Assembly (NCBI GenBank): GCA_002299885.1
Contig: DBOB01000030.1
Coordinates: 41,376 to 105,375, forward strand
Direction of reading: 5' to 3'
DNA: 64,000 nucleotides
Source: Sediminibacterium sp. UBA657
GTDB lineage: Bacteria > Bacteroidota > Bacteroidia > Chitinophagales > Chitinophagaceae
The notes beneath the pieces are model-generated. The model saw only the letters and a list, made by a program, of their open reading frames with translations, was not told the origin of the DNA and made no database searches. This document shows, piece by piece, positions 53,219 to 61,863 of this stretch (the stretch's first letter is position 1; every line of letters begins with the position of its first letter). The translations under genes and the position numbers were made by a program.

Positions 53219-54787
53219 ATGGATTTAAACAAAAAGCATACGGACAGTGGGATAGAGATTAAACAGGTCTATACCCCATTAGATCTTCCAGATACAACAA
53301 AGTCAATTCCAGATCCAGGAACCTACCCTTATGTTAGAGGAGTTCAAAAGGATATGTATCGTGGAAAATTATGGACGATGCGTCAGTATGCAGGCTTTTC
53401 CACTGCACAGGAAAGCAACCAACGTTACCACTATCTTTTATCACAAGGTGTGATGGGATTAAGTGTAGCATTTGACCTTCCTACTCAAATTGGCTATGAC
53501 GCAGACCATGCTTTAGCAGACGGAGAAGTTGGTAAAGTAGGCGTTTCAATTTGTTCTATAGAAGACATGGAAATTTTATTTGATGGTATTCCTTTAGATA
53601 AAATCAGTACTTCAATGACCATCAATGCAACTTCATTTATTCTTTTGGCATTGTATGTAGCCGTCGCTAAAAAAAGAGGCATCGATTTAAAACAACTTTC
53701 TGGTACCATCCAAAATGATATTTTAAAAGAATACGCTGCAAGAGGCACTTATATCTATCCGCCAAGACATTCCATGCGTATCATTACAGATATTTTTGAA
53801 TGGTGTAGTTCCAGCTTGCCAAAGTGGAATAGTATTTCCATTTCTGGATATCATATTCGTGAAGCAGGAAGTACTGCAGTACAAGAAATTGCATTTACAT
53901 TGAGTAATGGTAAAGCATATGTAGAAGCCGCTTTGGCAAAAGGACTAGATATCAATGTGTTTGGAAAAAGACTTTCTTTTTTCTTTAACGCACACAATAA
54001 CTTATTTGAAGAAGTGGCAAAGTTTAGAGCAGCTAGAAAAATTTGGGCTAAGATGATGAAGGATTTAGGTGCCACAGATGAAAAAGCAATGATGTTACGT
54101 TTTCATACACAAACTGGTGGAGCCACTTTAACTGCACAACAACCATTGAATAATATTACAAGGGTGACCATTCAGACTATTGCAGCTGTAATGGGTGGCA
54201 CGCAGAGTTTGCATACCAATGGATTTGATGAAGCATTAGGATTACCAACAGAACAAGCAGCAACGATTGCTTTAAGAACACAACAAATTGTTGCTTTTGA
54301 GAGTGGCATTCCAGAAACTGCAGATCCTTTAGCAGGAAGTTATTTTGTAGAAAACCTAACTGCAGAAGTCGAAACTAAAGCACTTGAATTGATTCAGCAA
54401 ATAGATGCAATGGGAGGATCTGTTGCAGCAATTGAATCTGGATGGATGCAACAGCGTATTAGTGATAGCGCATATAAATATCAAAAAGATATCGAGTCAA
54501 AAGAAAAGATTATAGTAGGTGTCAATGAATATATTTCTGATGAAAATAATAAGATCCCAGTTTTTAAAATAGATGCAAGTATACAGCAAGCGCAAATTGA
54601 AAAAATTAAAGCATTGAAAGCAAGTCGTGACAATGTAATTGCGCAAAACTGCTTGGCTGCAATTGCCGATGCTGTTCACTCAGGACAAAATATCATGCCA
54701 CCAGTGATTGCTGCTGTAGAAGCAAAATGTACTTTGGGTGAAATTTCGGATACACTAAGAAATATCTTTGGAGAATACCAAGCTTAA
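53219..54787 (+). CDS. Methylmalonyl-CoA mutase, catalytic (TIM-barrel) subunit without B12 domain
   Basis: The protein interconverts (R)-methylmalonyl-CoA and succinyl-CoA using adenosylcobalamin. The 522-aa chain covers only the substrate barrel; the C-terminal cobalamin-binding domain of full-length mutases is absent, so a separate B12 subunit must exist elsewhere. Residues that separate methylmalonyl- from isobutyryl-CoA mutases favour the former: Tyr57 in MRQYAGFS and Arg187 in PRHSMRII. His212 in GYHIREAG matches the catalytic histidine. Further motifs are GTIQNDILKEYAARGTYIYP and GGTQSLHTNGFDEALGLPT. It is followed by an M20 amidohydrolase gene 37 bases away. Confidence 0.9.
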   Translation: MDLNKKHTDSGIEIKQVYTPLDLPDTTKSIPDPGTYPYVRGVQKDMYRGKLWTMRQYAGFSTAQESNQRYHYLLSQGVMGLSVAFDLPTQIGYDADHALADGEVGKVGVSICSIEDMEILFDGIPLDKISTSMTINATSFILLALYVAVAKKRGIDLKQLSGTIQNDILKEYAARGTYIYPPRHSMRIITDIFEWCSSSLPKWNSISISGYHIREAGSTAVQEIAFTLSNGKAYVEAALAKGLDINVFGKRLSFFFNAHNNLFEEVAKFRAARKIWAKMMKDLGATDEKAMMLRFHTQTGGATLTAQQPLNNITRVTIQTIAAVMGGTQSLHTNGFDEALGLPTEQAATIALRTQQIVAFESGIPETADPLAGSYFVENLTAEVETKALELIQQIDAMGGSVAAIESGWMQQRISDSAYKYQKDIESKEKIIVGVNEYISDENNKIPVFKIDASIQQAQIEKIKALKASRDNVIAQNCLAAIADAVHSGQNIMPPVIAAVEAKCTLGEISDTLRNIFGEYQA

Positions 54788-54824
54788 ACTAATCAAACAA
54801 TCTTTCATAATAAAAATATACCAA

Positions 54825-56117
54825 ATGCGTAAACTATTATTCGCAATGAGCTTATTGATTGCAGGCAATACAATGGCACAAGAACTACCAAAAAATTATG
54901 CCCAACTATTAGAAAAAGTAGAGCCTGAATTAATTCAATGGAGGAGACATTTTCACCAAAATCCTGAATTATCCAATAGAGAATACAACACTGGTAAATA
55001 CATAGCTGATTTCTTAAAAACCTTACCAGGTGTGGAAGTACGCTACCCTGTTGCTAAAACAGGTGTTGTGGCAGTTTTAAAAGGTGGTAAACCAGGTGCT
55101 GTAGTAGCATTAAGAGCAGATATAGATGCCTTACCAGTTTTTGAAAGAAATAGCCTACCCTTTGCTTCAAAAGTAACAACAGAATACAATGGAAATAAAG
55201 TGCCAGTGATGCACGCTTGCGGTCACGACTCACATACATCTATCTTAATGGCTACTGCTGAAGTATTACATGCCATGCAGAAAGACCTTCCTGGTACGGT
55301 TGTATTCTTATTTCAACCAGCCGAAGAAGGTGCTCCTGGAAATGAAGAAGGCGGTGCACCTTTGATGATTAAAGAAGGCGCATTAGACAATCCAAAAGTG
55401 GAAGCCGTATTTGGTATTCATATTAGTTCAGAGACACCAGTAGGCACATTAAAATACAAGTCAGGCGCATTCATGGCTTCATCTGATTGGTTTACAATCA
55501 AAGTAAACGGTAAAGGTAGCCACGGTTCACAACCTTGGGGTGGTATCGATCCTATTGCAGCATCTGCACAAATCGTGGAAGGCTTACAACATATTGTTTC
55601 TAGACAAATGAATTTAACGACTGCACCTGTAGTAATTACTGTTGGTACAATCAATAGCGGTGTTCGTTCTAATATCATTCCAGAAACTGCAGAAATGACT
55701 GGAACCATTAGAACATTAGACAGCAAAATGCAAAAAGAGGTGCATGAGCGTATCAAACATACTGTAAAAACAATTGCAGCAAGTTCTGGTGCAACTGCAG
55801 ATGTAAGCATTGATACAAAAACATTGGTGACATACAATGACCCTAGTTTGGTTAAGAAAACATTACCTGCTTTAATTAAAGCAGCCGGTGCAGACAATGT
55901 ATCAGAATCTACTTGGATCACTGGTGCCGAAGATTTTTCTTTCTTTGGTGAAAAAGCACCAAGCTTCTTTTTCAATTTAGGAGCATTGCCAAAAGGAACA
56001 GACCCAAGTAAAGCAGGCCCACACCATACACCTGATTTTTATTTAGATGAGTCTGGATTTATTATTGGTGTGAAAGCATTTTGTCAATTGGTTTTTGATC
56101 ATTCAAAAACCAAGTAA
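54825..56117 (+). CDS. Secreted M20-family amidohydrolase
   Basis: The 430-aa protein starts with a signal peptide (MRKLLFAMSLLIAGNTMAQ), so it acts in the periplasm or outside. It belongs to the M20D group of N-acyl-amino-acid or hippurate hydrolases. Metal-binding motifs are MHACGHDSHTSILMATAEVL and LFQPAEEGAPGNEEGG, with the dimerisation domain between, and AEDFSFFGEKAPSFFFNLG near the C-terminus. The frame is open 19 codons further upstream, but the ATG at 54825 gives a clean signal peptide. It follows the mutase gene and ends one base from the convergent yggS-like gene. Confidence 0.9.
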   Translation: MRKLLFAMSLLIAGNTMAQELPKNYAQLLEKVEPELIQWRRHFHQNPELSNREYNTGKYIADFLKTLPGVEVRYPVAKTGVVAVLKGGKPGAVVALRADIDALPVFERNSLPFASKVTTEYNGNKVPVMHACGHDSHTSILMATAEVLHAMQKDLPGTVVFLFQPAEEGAPGNEEGGAPLMIKEGALDNPKVEAVFGIHISSETPVGTLKYKSGAFMASSDWFTIKVNGKGSHGSQPWGGIDPIAASAQIVEGLQHIVSRQMNLTTAPVVITVGTINSGVRSNIIPETAEMTGTIRTLDSKMQKEVHERIKHTVKTIAASSGATADVSIDTKTLVTYNDPSLVKKTLPALIKAAGADNVSESTWITGAEDFSFFGEKAPSFFFNLGALPKGTDPSKAGPHHTPDFYLDESGFIIGVKAFCQLVFDHSKTK

Positions 56118-56118
56118 G

Positions 56119-56799
56119 CTATTTTGGTGCAGGATAATTTCTTGCACCAAATAATAGGCTTCCAATGCGTACCATCGTACTTCCCTTTGTAATCGCTAAA
56201 GCATAGTCCGAACTCATGCCCATGCTCAATGTATCAAATGATCCATCTGGAAAAGCGGGTTGGGCTTTGTCAAAATAATTTTTAAGTATAGAAAACTCTT
56301 GACTTAACAATGCTTGGTCTTCAGAAAAACTAGCCATCCCCATTAAACCTCTAATTCGAATATTGGAATAGCTTGTAATTCTTCCACTCATTAAAAATTC
56401 ATGTAATGCAGGTCCATCAAATCCAAACTTAGTTTCCTCTGTTGCAATATGAACTTGCAATAAACAATCAATGATCCGATTTTGCTTAGTCGCTTGCTTA
56501 TTAATTTCTTGTAATAATTTCTCTGAATCAACCCCATGTATCATAAAAACAAATGGTGCAATATATTTTACTTTATTGGATTGTAGATGTCCAATAAAAT
56601 GCCATTGAATGTCCTTGGGCAATGCAGCTTCTTTATCTACCAACTCTTGCACATAATTCTCTCCAAAAGCACGATGACCTAATGCATATAATTCCATTAG
56701 CTCCTCTTTAGGCTTGGTTTTACTCACGGCTATGAGTGTGACACCTTGGTCTACTAATGTTGCTTGGATAGATTGGTAAGCGGAAATATTAACTGGCAT
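56119..56799 (-). CDS. YggS-family PLP homeostasis protein
   Basis: The 226-aa protein is a single-domain, alanine-racemase-like TIM barrel that binds pyridoxal phosphate and buffers the cell's PLP pool. Signatures are TLIAVSKTKPKEEL (PLP Lys), FGENYVQELVDKEA, IQWHFIGHLQSNKVKYI, and DTLSMGMSSDYALAITKGSTMVRIGSLLFG. No enzymatic activity is known for the family. It lies 41 bases downstream of the acyl-CoA dehydrogenase gene on the same strand and may share its transcript. Confidence 0.92.
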   Translation of the reverse strand: MPVNISAYQSIQATLVDQGVTLIAVSKTKPKEELMELYALGHRAFGENYVQELVDKEAALPKDIQWHFIGHLQSNKVKYIAPFVFMIHGVDSEKLLQEINKQATKQNRIIDCLLQVHIATEETKFGFDGPALHEFLMSGRITSYSNIRIRGLMGMASFSEDQALLSQEFSILKNYFDKAQPAFPDGSFDTLSMGMSSDYALAITKGSTMVRIGSLLFGARNYPAPK

Positions 56800-56840
56800 A
56801 GGCTACAAAGGTAGTCAGAACAAACCAAAATAGCAATCCA

Positions 56841-57995
56841 TTATCTAGTGATAGATCTTCCAATCACCATTTTCTGAATCTCGGAAGTACCTTCATAAAT
56901 TTGTGTGATTTTTGCATCACGCATTAAGCGCTCTACATGAAACTCTTTCACAAATCCATATCCACCGTGCACTTGAACCGCTTCTGTGGTTACCCACATT
57001 GCCGTATCACTTGCATGTAATTTTGCCATAGCAGCACTCATTACATAATCCATGTGGTTATCTTTTTCCCATGCTGCTTTATAACATAATAATCTAGCGG
57101 TTTCAATACGAGTCGCCATTTCAGCTAATTTAAATTGAATCGCTTGGTGTTCATGAATTGGCTTACCAAAAGATTTTCTTTCTTTACTATAAGCTAAAGC
57201 CAATTCATACGCGCCACTTGCAATACCTAATGCTTGTGCTGCAATACCAATTCTACCTCCGTTCAAAGTTTTCATTGCAAAATTAAAACCAAAGCCATCC
57301 TCACCTATTCTATTTTCTTTTGGAACAATTACATCCATGAATGAAATAGAATGTGTATCACTTCCACGAATACCCATTTTGTTTTCTTTAGGGCCTACAG
57401 TAATACCTGGCGTATTTTTTTCAACAATGAATGCATTGATTCCTCTAGATCCTTTTGAAGCATCTGTTTGTGCCATCACTAAGTATACCGAAGCTGTAGA
57501 ACCATTGGTGATCCAGTTTTTAACACCATTTAATACATAATGGTCTCCTTTATCAATCGCACTAGTGTGCTGATGCGTTGCATCACTGCCCGCTTCTGGT
57601 TCACTTAATAAAAAAGCACCTATGTATAATTCACCATCTTTCTTGCCTTGTGCTAATGGTGTTAAATATTTTTGCTTTTGTGCTTCATTACCATACTTTT
57701 CTAAACCCCAACAAACTAAACTATTATTCACACTCACACTCACACTCACACTTGAATCTACTTTACTAATTTCTTCCATTGCCAACACATAACTAATGGT
57801 ATCCATGCCAGCGCCACCATATTCTGTAGGTGTCATAATCCCCATGAATCCTAGGTCGGCTAATTGTAATAATTGTTCTTTAGGTACTTTTTGGTGTTCA
57901 TCTCTTTCAATAACACCAGGCAAACATTGTTGTTGTGCAAATTCACGAGCCGCTTTTTGAATCATTAATTGCTCTTCTGATAGACTTAAATCCAT
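56841..57995 (-). CDS. Acyl-CoA dehydrogenase
   Basis: This flavoenzyme makes the trans-2 double bond in acyl-CoA at the first step of beta-oxidation or branched-chain degradation. The 384-aa protein has the standard layout: an N-terminal helical domain, the FAD/substrate loop AFLLSEPEAGSDA and the KNWITNG strand region. The C-terminal domain contains RIGIAAQALGIASGAYELA, the LMRDAKITQIYEGTSEIQ segment and the catalytic Glu (in YEGT). It resembles short/medium-chain enzymes; chain length is not decidable. Its promoter has both consensus elements and a 14-base palindrome in the spacer, so it is likely repressed or activated by a dimeric regulator. Confidence 0.93.
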   Translation of the reverse strand: MDLSLSEEQLMIQKAAREFAQQQCLPGVIERDEHQKVPKEQLLQLADLGFMGIMTPTEYGGAGMDTISYVLAMEEISKVDSSVSVSVSVNNSLVCWGLEKYGNEAQKQKYLTPLAQGKKDGELYIGAFLLSEPEAGSDATHQHTSAIDKGDHYVLNGVKNWITNGSTASVYLVMAQTDASKGSRGINAFIVEKNTPGITVGPKENKMGIRGSDTHSISFMDVIVPKENRIGEDGFGFNFAMKTLNGGRIGIAAQALGIASGAYELALAYSKERKSFGKPIHEHQAIQFKLAEMATRIETARLLCYKAAWEKDNHMDYVMSAAMAKLHASDTAMWVTTEAVQVHGGYGFVKEFHVERLMRDAKITQIYEGTSEIQKMVIGRSITR

Positions 57996-58011
57996 AGTAA
58001 AAATATTTGCT

Positions 58012-58043
58012 CAAAATTACACTAACAATTGTTAGCAATCAAA
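58012..58043 (-). promoter_or_regulatory. Promoter of the acyl-CoA dehydrogenase gene (TTTG-N20-TAATTTTG)
   Basis: On the minus strand TTTG (58043-58040) and TAATTTTG (58019-58012) are separated by exactly 20 bases. The -7 element lies 16 bases before the ATG at 57995. Confidence 0.7.
58022..58035. promoter_or_regulatory. Candidate operator inside the acyl-CoA dehydrogenase promoter
   Basis: CTAACAATTGTTAG is a perfect 14-base palindrome lying wholly between the -33 and -7 elements. A dimeric regulator bound here would block RNA polymerase. TetR-like regulators of fatty-acid genes use sites of this kind, but the regulator is not in the window. Confidence 0.55.
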
Positions 58044-58112
58044 ATATTTTAGAAGATTTTTTACAGGATTTGTCTTTCAAAAAATAGCCTAATAAATTCA
58101 GTTATTTAAAGA

Positions 58113-58934
58113 TTAATTTGAAAGTTTTGCTTGAATTAGTTGAGACAAAACCGAACTATCTGCTTGATTCATTAAACGAGAACTGTCTTGTCTAAAATGA
58201 CGCTTAAATGCAAGTATCGCAGCGATGCTGTCTTTGGTTTCATAACCCACTAAACTCAATGCTTGTTTTATGGACAAACCTGATGGAAGTCGATAGTTTG
58301 AATCTGGCTCAAACCAAATACCATAGCCCAAATTAGCCAAGGTTTTCCATGGAAAATTGATATTGGGATCTACTTTACGTCTTGGTGCAATATCACTATG
58401 TCCAATAAAATGATCTACTGGAATTTGATATTTATTTTTAAGTTGCTCAAGCAATTTTAAAAGGCTGTTGATTTGCGATTGTTCAAAAGGTTCAAAACCA
58501 TTGTTATCAATTTCAATTCCTATCGAACTTGAATTAAGATCTGTATTATTCCCCCAGCTTCCTACCCCACCATGCCAAGCCCGCATATAATCGTTCAGCA
58601 TATGGTGCACGGTACCATCTTTACAAATCACATAGTGTGCACTCACTTTTGTTCTTTCTAATGTAAATGTTTTCAAGGTTTGCTCACATGAATTCTGTGC
58701 AGTATGGTGGATAACTACAAAATTTGGTTTACGTAAATCAAAATTTGTGGTGCCGACCCATTTTTCGGCAAGAGGCAATTGATTTTCTGATTGTGTTTCA
58801 GGAGACAGCACTATTTTTTTAGATAATAATTTTGCTTGTCGAATATATTGGCGGTTGGTTTTTGAATAAGGGAAACTGCTACAAGCATATACACCAATCA
58901 ATAACATCAAAATGGTTAAATATTTTATACGCAT
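58113..58934 (-). CDS. AmpD-like N-acetylmuramoyl-L-alanine amidase, lipoprotein
   Basis: The 273-aa protein has a lipoprotein signal (MLLIGVYAC) and an amidase_2 domain that cuts the bond between MurNAc and the stem peptide. Zinc ligands and neighbours are visible in FVVIHHTAQ, SAHYVICKDGTVHHM and the final HSDIAPRRKVDPNINFPW. WHGGVGSW and SIGIEIDNNG match the family. The C-terminal part after about 215 is a helical extension. It lies 89 bases downstream of aguA across an AT-rich stretch with GAATTGAAT repeats, and may be transcribed separately. Confidence 0.9.
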   Translation of the reverse strand: MRIKYLTILMLLIGVYACSSFPYSKTNRQYIRQAKLLSKKIVLSPETQSENQLPLAEKWVGTTNFDLRKPNFVVIHHTAQNSCEQTLKTFTLERTKVSAHYVICKDGTVHHMLNDYMRAWHGGVGSWGNNTDLNSSSIGIEIDNNGFEPFEQSQINSLLKLLEQLKNKYQIPVDHFIGHSDIAPRRKVDPNINFPWKTLANLGYGIWFEPDSNYRLPSGLSIKQALSLVGYETKDSIAAILAFKRHFRQDSSRLMNQADSSVLSQLIQAKLSN

Positions 58935-58949
58935 AACCCTAATTAAAAA

Positions 58950-59010
58950 AAATGAATTGAATAGAATTTAAAAGAAAAGAATTGAATAAAAAAAGAATTG
59001 AATTGAATTA
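58950..59010. repeat. Direct repeats of GAATTGAAT
   Basis: The motif GAATTGAAT or close variants occur about five times in this 60-base AT-rich stretch between aguA and the amidase gene, with A-runs between copies. It contains no gene. Confidence 0.6.
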
Positions 59011-59023
59011 TAGTTACTTCTTA

Positions 59024-60109
59024 TTATAAAGAAGGTTCTTGTTGACTCAAACAATGGAAACTTCCAAGTCCCCATATGATATCAGTTGAATCAATACCAA
59101 CCACTGTTCTTGACGGGAAACAATCTTGTATAATGCCCATTGCTTTATCATCTCTATCACATCTAAAAGTTGGAACCACCACATGCGCATTGCTAATATA
59201 AAAGTTAGCATAGGAAGCAGGCAGAAACTGGTCTTCGTAAATTACGTCTGCAGGCATCGGTAATTCAACAATGTTTAATTGCTTACCATTAAGCAAACGC
59301 ATTTGTTGTAACTCTTTTAAGTTGTCTTGCAATAAATTATAATTTTCAGATGCCTTATTCGTCTCCACCACAGTTACTACAGTATCTTCATTTACAAAAC
59401 GAACGGTATCATCTATATGTCCATCTGTATCATCACCAACAATGCCTTCAGATACCCACAATACTTGTTCTACACCATAGTAATCGCAAAGGTATTTTTC
59501 GATTTGAGTCTGATTCAAATGCGGATTTCTATTTTCATTTAATAAACAACACTTAGAAGTCATTACCGTACCCGCACCATTAAAATCAACAGATCCACCT
59601 TCCATGATTATATTTGGATAAAACACGGGTAAATTCAATGCTTCGGAAATTCGAGTTGGAATGACGTCATCTAAATCATAAGGCGGATATTTTCCTCCCC
59701 AAGCATTGATATTCCAATCTACAATTGCTTTAGGCGCTGTTGGATTGTTACCAATTAAAAAACTTGGTCCATGATCTCTACACCAAGCATCGTTGGTTGG
59801 ATGTATATAAAATTGAACCTTTGTTAAATCTACTTTCAAAGCTTCCATCATTTTTGTTGCAGTTGCTTGCATAGCAGCATCCACCACATTGATGCAGACC
59901 CTTTGTGATAAAGTTAAAATTTTGATGAATTCAATATAAGAAGGATAGATACTATCTAATTTCCCTGGCCAGCTAGCCTCTTTATGTGGCCAACTTAACC
60001 AAGTAGCATCTTGTTTTGCAAACTCAGCTGGAAAAGAATATCCCAATGATTTTGGCGTTGCTCCGTCCAATATAGCTTGTTGAATATGTTGATGCATACT
60101 ATTGCTCAT
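59024..60109 (-). CDS. aguA: Agmatine deiminase
   Basis: AguA hydrolyses agmatine to N-carbamoylputrescine and ammonia. The 361-aa guanidino-modifying enzyme has TWLSWPHKEASWPG near the N-terminus, the WCRDHGPSFLI loop, MEGGSVDFNGAGTVM, DDTDGHIDDTVRFV (catalytic His) and the nucleophile Cys353 in LGSFHCLSQQEP at the C-terminus. It overlaps aguB by 11 bases if the ATG at 60109 is used; a second ATG at 60097 would abut it. Together with AguB it turns agmatine into putrescine. Confidence 0.94.
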   Translation of the reverse strand: MSNSMHQHIQQAILDGATPKSLGYSFPAEFAKQDATWLSWPHKEASWPGKLDSIYPSYIEFIKILTLSQRVCINVVDAAMQATATKMMEALKVDLTKVQFYIHPTNDAWCRDHGPSFLIGNNPTAPKAIVDWNINAWGGKYPPYDLDDVIPTRISEALNLPVFYPNIIMEGGSVDFNGAGTVMTSKCCLLNENRNPHLNQTQIEKYLCDYYGVEQVLWVSEGIVGDDTDGHIDDTVRFVNEDTVVTVVETNKASENYNLLQDNLKELQQMRLLNGKQLNIVELPMPADVIYEDQFLPASYANFYISNAHVVVPTFRCDRDDKAMGIIQDCFPSRTVVGIDSTDIIWGLGSFHCLSQQEPSL

Positions 60110-60977
60110 CGTCTAGGTATCTTTTTGTGATTGGTTCGTAAGAATCAATTCGGCGATCACGTAAGAAAGGCCAATGGGTTCTATAACTATCCGATTTTTC
60201 AGTATCAATATCCACCACTGCGATTTCTTCTTGATCATGAGATGCTTTGTACAATAAAGTTCCAAATGGATTACTTACAAAACTTCCACCCCAAAACTGC
60301 ATTAAACCATCTTGCTCTAATCCAACACGATTCACACTAATCACTGGAACGCCGTTGGCAACTGCATGACTTCTTTGAATTGTTTGCCATGCATTGTATT
60401 GCTCTGTATTGGTGGCTTCGTCTTGTGATGTTGCCCATCCAATTGCGGTAGGATAAAATAACATTTCGGCCCCCATTAAACTTGTAATTCTTGCAGCTTC
60501 TGGATACCACTGATCCCAACAAATTAACACACCAATAGTTGCGAATTTAGTTTTGAAAACTTTGTACCCTAAATCGCCTGGGGTAAAATAAAATTTTTCA
60601 TAATAAGCTGGATCATCAGGAATATGCATTTTACGATACTTACCTAAATAAGTTCCGTCTGCATCTAATACTGCTGTGGTATTATGATATAATCCTTCTG
60701 CTCTTTTTTCAAATAATGAAGCAATGATCACAACATTTAATTCCTTTGACAACAGGGCTAATTCATCTGTTGTTTTACCAGGAATTGGCTCTGCTAATTT
60801 AAAATTTTCATACGCTTCTACGTCGCAGAAATAAAGTGAAGTATACAATTCTTGCAAACAAATAATTTGAGCACCTTGCTTTGCAGCTTCTCTGATTTTT
60901 GAGATTGCTTTTGCTTTATTTCCAGCTACATCTGCCGTACAAGACATTTGTACTAAACCCACTTTTACGATTGCCAT
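60099..60977 (-). CDS. aguB: N-carbamoylputrescine amidase
   Basis: AguB is a nitrilase-superfamily enzyme that hydrolyses N-carbamoylputrescine to putrescine, CO2 and ammonia. The 292-aa protein carries the Glu43-Lys116-Cys153 catalytic triad in LQELYTSLYF, YRKMHIPDD and VLICWDQWYPEAAR, with the family segment MQFWGGSFVSNPFG. The neighbouring aguA confirms the substrate. It lies 22 bases downstream of bshB1 and forms one transcript with aguA. Confidence 0.95.
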   Translation of the reverse strand: MAIVKVGLVQMSCTADVAGNKAKAISKIREAAKQGAQIICLQELYTSLYFCDVEAYENFKLAEPIPGKTTDELALLSKELNVVIIASLFEKRAEGLYHNTTAVLDADGTYLGKYRKMHIPDDPAYYEKFYFTPGDLGYKVFKTKFATIGVLICWDQWYPEAARITSLMGAEMLFYPTAIGWATSQDEATNTEQYNAWQTIQRSHAVANGVPVISVNRVGLEQDGLMQFWGGSFVSNPFGTLLYKASHDQEEIAVVDIDTEKSDSYRTHWPFLRDRRIDSYEPITKRYLDDEQ

Positions 60978-60999
60978 ATTAAGTCTTTAAAAGTATTAT

Positions 61000-61731
61000 T
61001 TATGTTGTCTTTTGAATCAATCCATCAAAACTTTGTATACCTATCATTTTCTCAGAAATAAATCCTTCTGCATAAGCTACACCAATTTGTTGTCCAAACT
61101 CTTTTGCACGAGCTTTTATGAATTCTAAAAAAGAATCACTAGAAATAAAAGTGTTCGGCTCATTTGAATTTGGATTATAAAACTGAGAGCCATGTGCCAT
61201 AATAGATTCCATCTTTTTATCCATGTAAGCACTAATATCCACTACAAAACTAGGTTGCAAATTTCTTGATTGTATATAATGAAACACATGCTTTGGTTTC
61301 CAAGCTGTTTGTGCAACTCCGTTATTTGTTGTTTGAATTTTATTTAGTCCAGATAAGAATGCAGCATCTGCTACTAGCTTAGCTGCTTTACCATGATCTG
61401 GATGACGGTCTTCAGGTGCATTGCATAAAATAATTTCGGGTTGGTATTTTCTGATCACTTCAGTGATCCTCATTTGATGTGCTTGGTCATTTATAAAAAA
61501 CCCATCCTTCATCCCCAAGTTTTCTCTTACAGTAGCTCCAATCATCTCCCCTGCTATGGATGCTTCCTTTAATCTATCTGCAACCGTTCCTCTAGTTCCC
61601 AATTCTCCTTGAGTGAGATCGATGATGCCAATTTTCTTACCTTCCGCTACAGCAGCAAATAAAGTACCTCCACATCCTAATTCCACATCATCCGGATGTG
61701 CACCAAAGGCCAATATATCCAATTTCTGCAT
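61000..61731 (-). CDS. bshB1: BshB1-type N-acetylglucosaminyl-malate deacetylase (bacillithiol synthesis)
   Basis: The enzyme removes the acetyl group from GlcNAc-malate in the second step of bacillithiol synthesis. The 243-aa LmbE-like zinc protein has LAFGAHPDDVELGCGGTL (metal site AHPDD), LTQGELGTRGT, NLGMKDGFF, and the second metal site NAPEDRHPDHGKAAKL. LQPSFVVDIS and MESIMAHGSQFYNPNS are typical of the BshB1 subgroup. It leads the bshB1-aguB-aguA unit, with a TACCTTTG -7 element 28 bases upstream. bshA and bshC are elsewhere. Confidence 0.92.
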   Translation of the reverse strand: MQKLDILAFGAHPDDVELGCGGTLFAAVAEGKKIGIIDLTQGELGTRGTVADRLKEASIAGEMIGATVRENLGMKDGFFINDQAHQMRITEVIRKYQPEIILCNAPEDRHPDHGKAAKLVADAAFLSGLNKIQTTNNGVAQTAWKPKHVFHYIQSRNLQPSFVVDISAYMDKKMESIMAHGSQFYNPNSNEPNTFISSDSFLEFIKARAKEFGQQIGVAYAEGFISEKMIGIQSFDGLIQKTT

Positions 61732-61759
61732 AGTCTATTATTTAGCATTTCCAAGATGA

Positions 61760-61767
61760 CAAAGGTA
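61760..61767 (-). promoter_or_regulatory. -7 element of the bshB1-aguB-aguA unit
   Basis: TACCTTTG on the minus strand fits TAnnTTTG, 28 bases before the bshB1 ATG. Confidence 0.5.
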
Positions 61768-61804
61768 AGTATTGAAGCTTAAAGATGCGCAGATTGTATC
61801 CTGA

Positions 61805-61842
61805 AACAAAAAACCCTCTCCAATTTTAAATTGGAAAGGGTT
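61805..61842 (-). terminator. Terminator of rpmE2
   Basis: AACCCTCTCCAATTT (61812-61826) pairs with AAATTGGAAAGGGTT (61828-61842) with one mismatch, followed on the minus strand by a T-run. It lies 21 bases past the rpmE2 stop. Confidence 0.85.
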
Positions 61843-61863
61843 GATAAAATAAAATGCTTTAAT

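Noticed and set aside
57728..57753. Four copies of a 6-base CACACT-like tandem repeat inside the acyl-CoA dehydrogenase gene, giving SVSVSVSV
   Set aside because: The alternating Ser/Val strand is normal at this position in the family and the protein has normal length, so it need not be a variable repeat.
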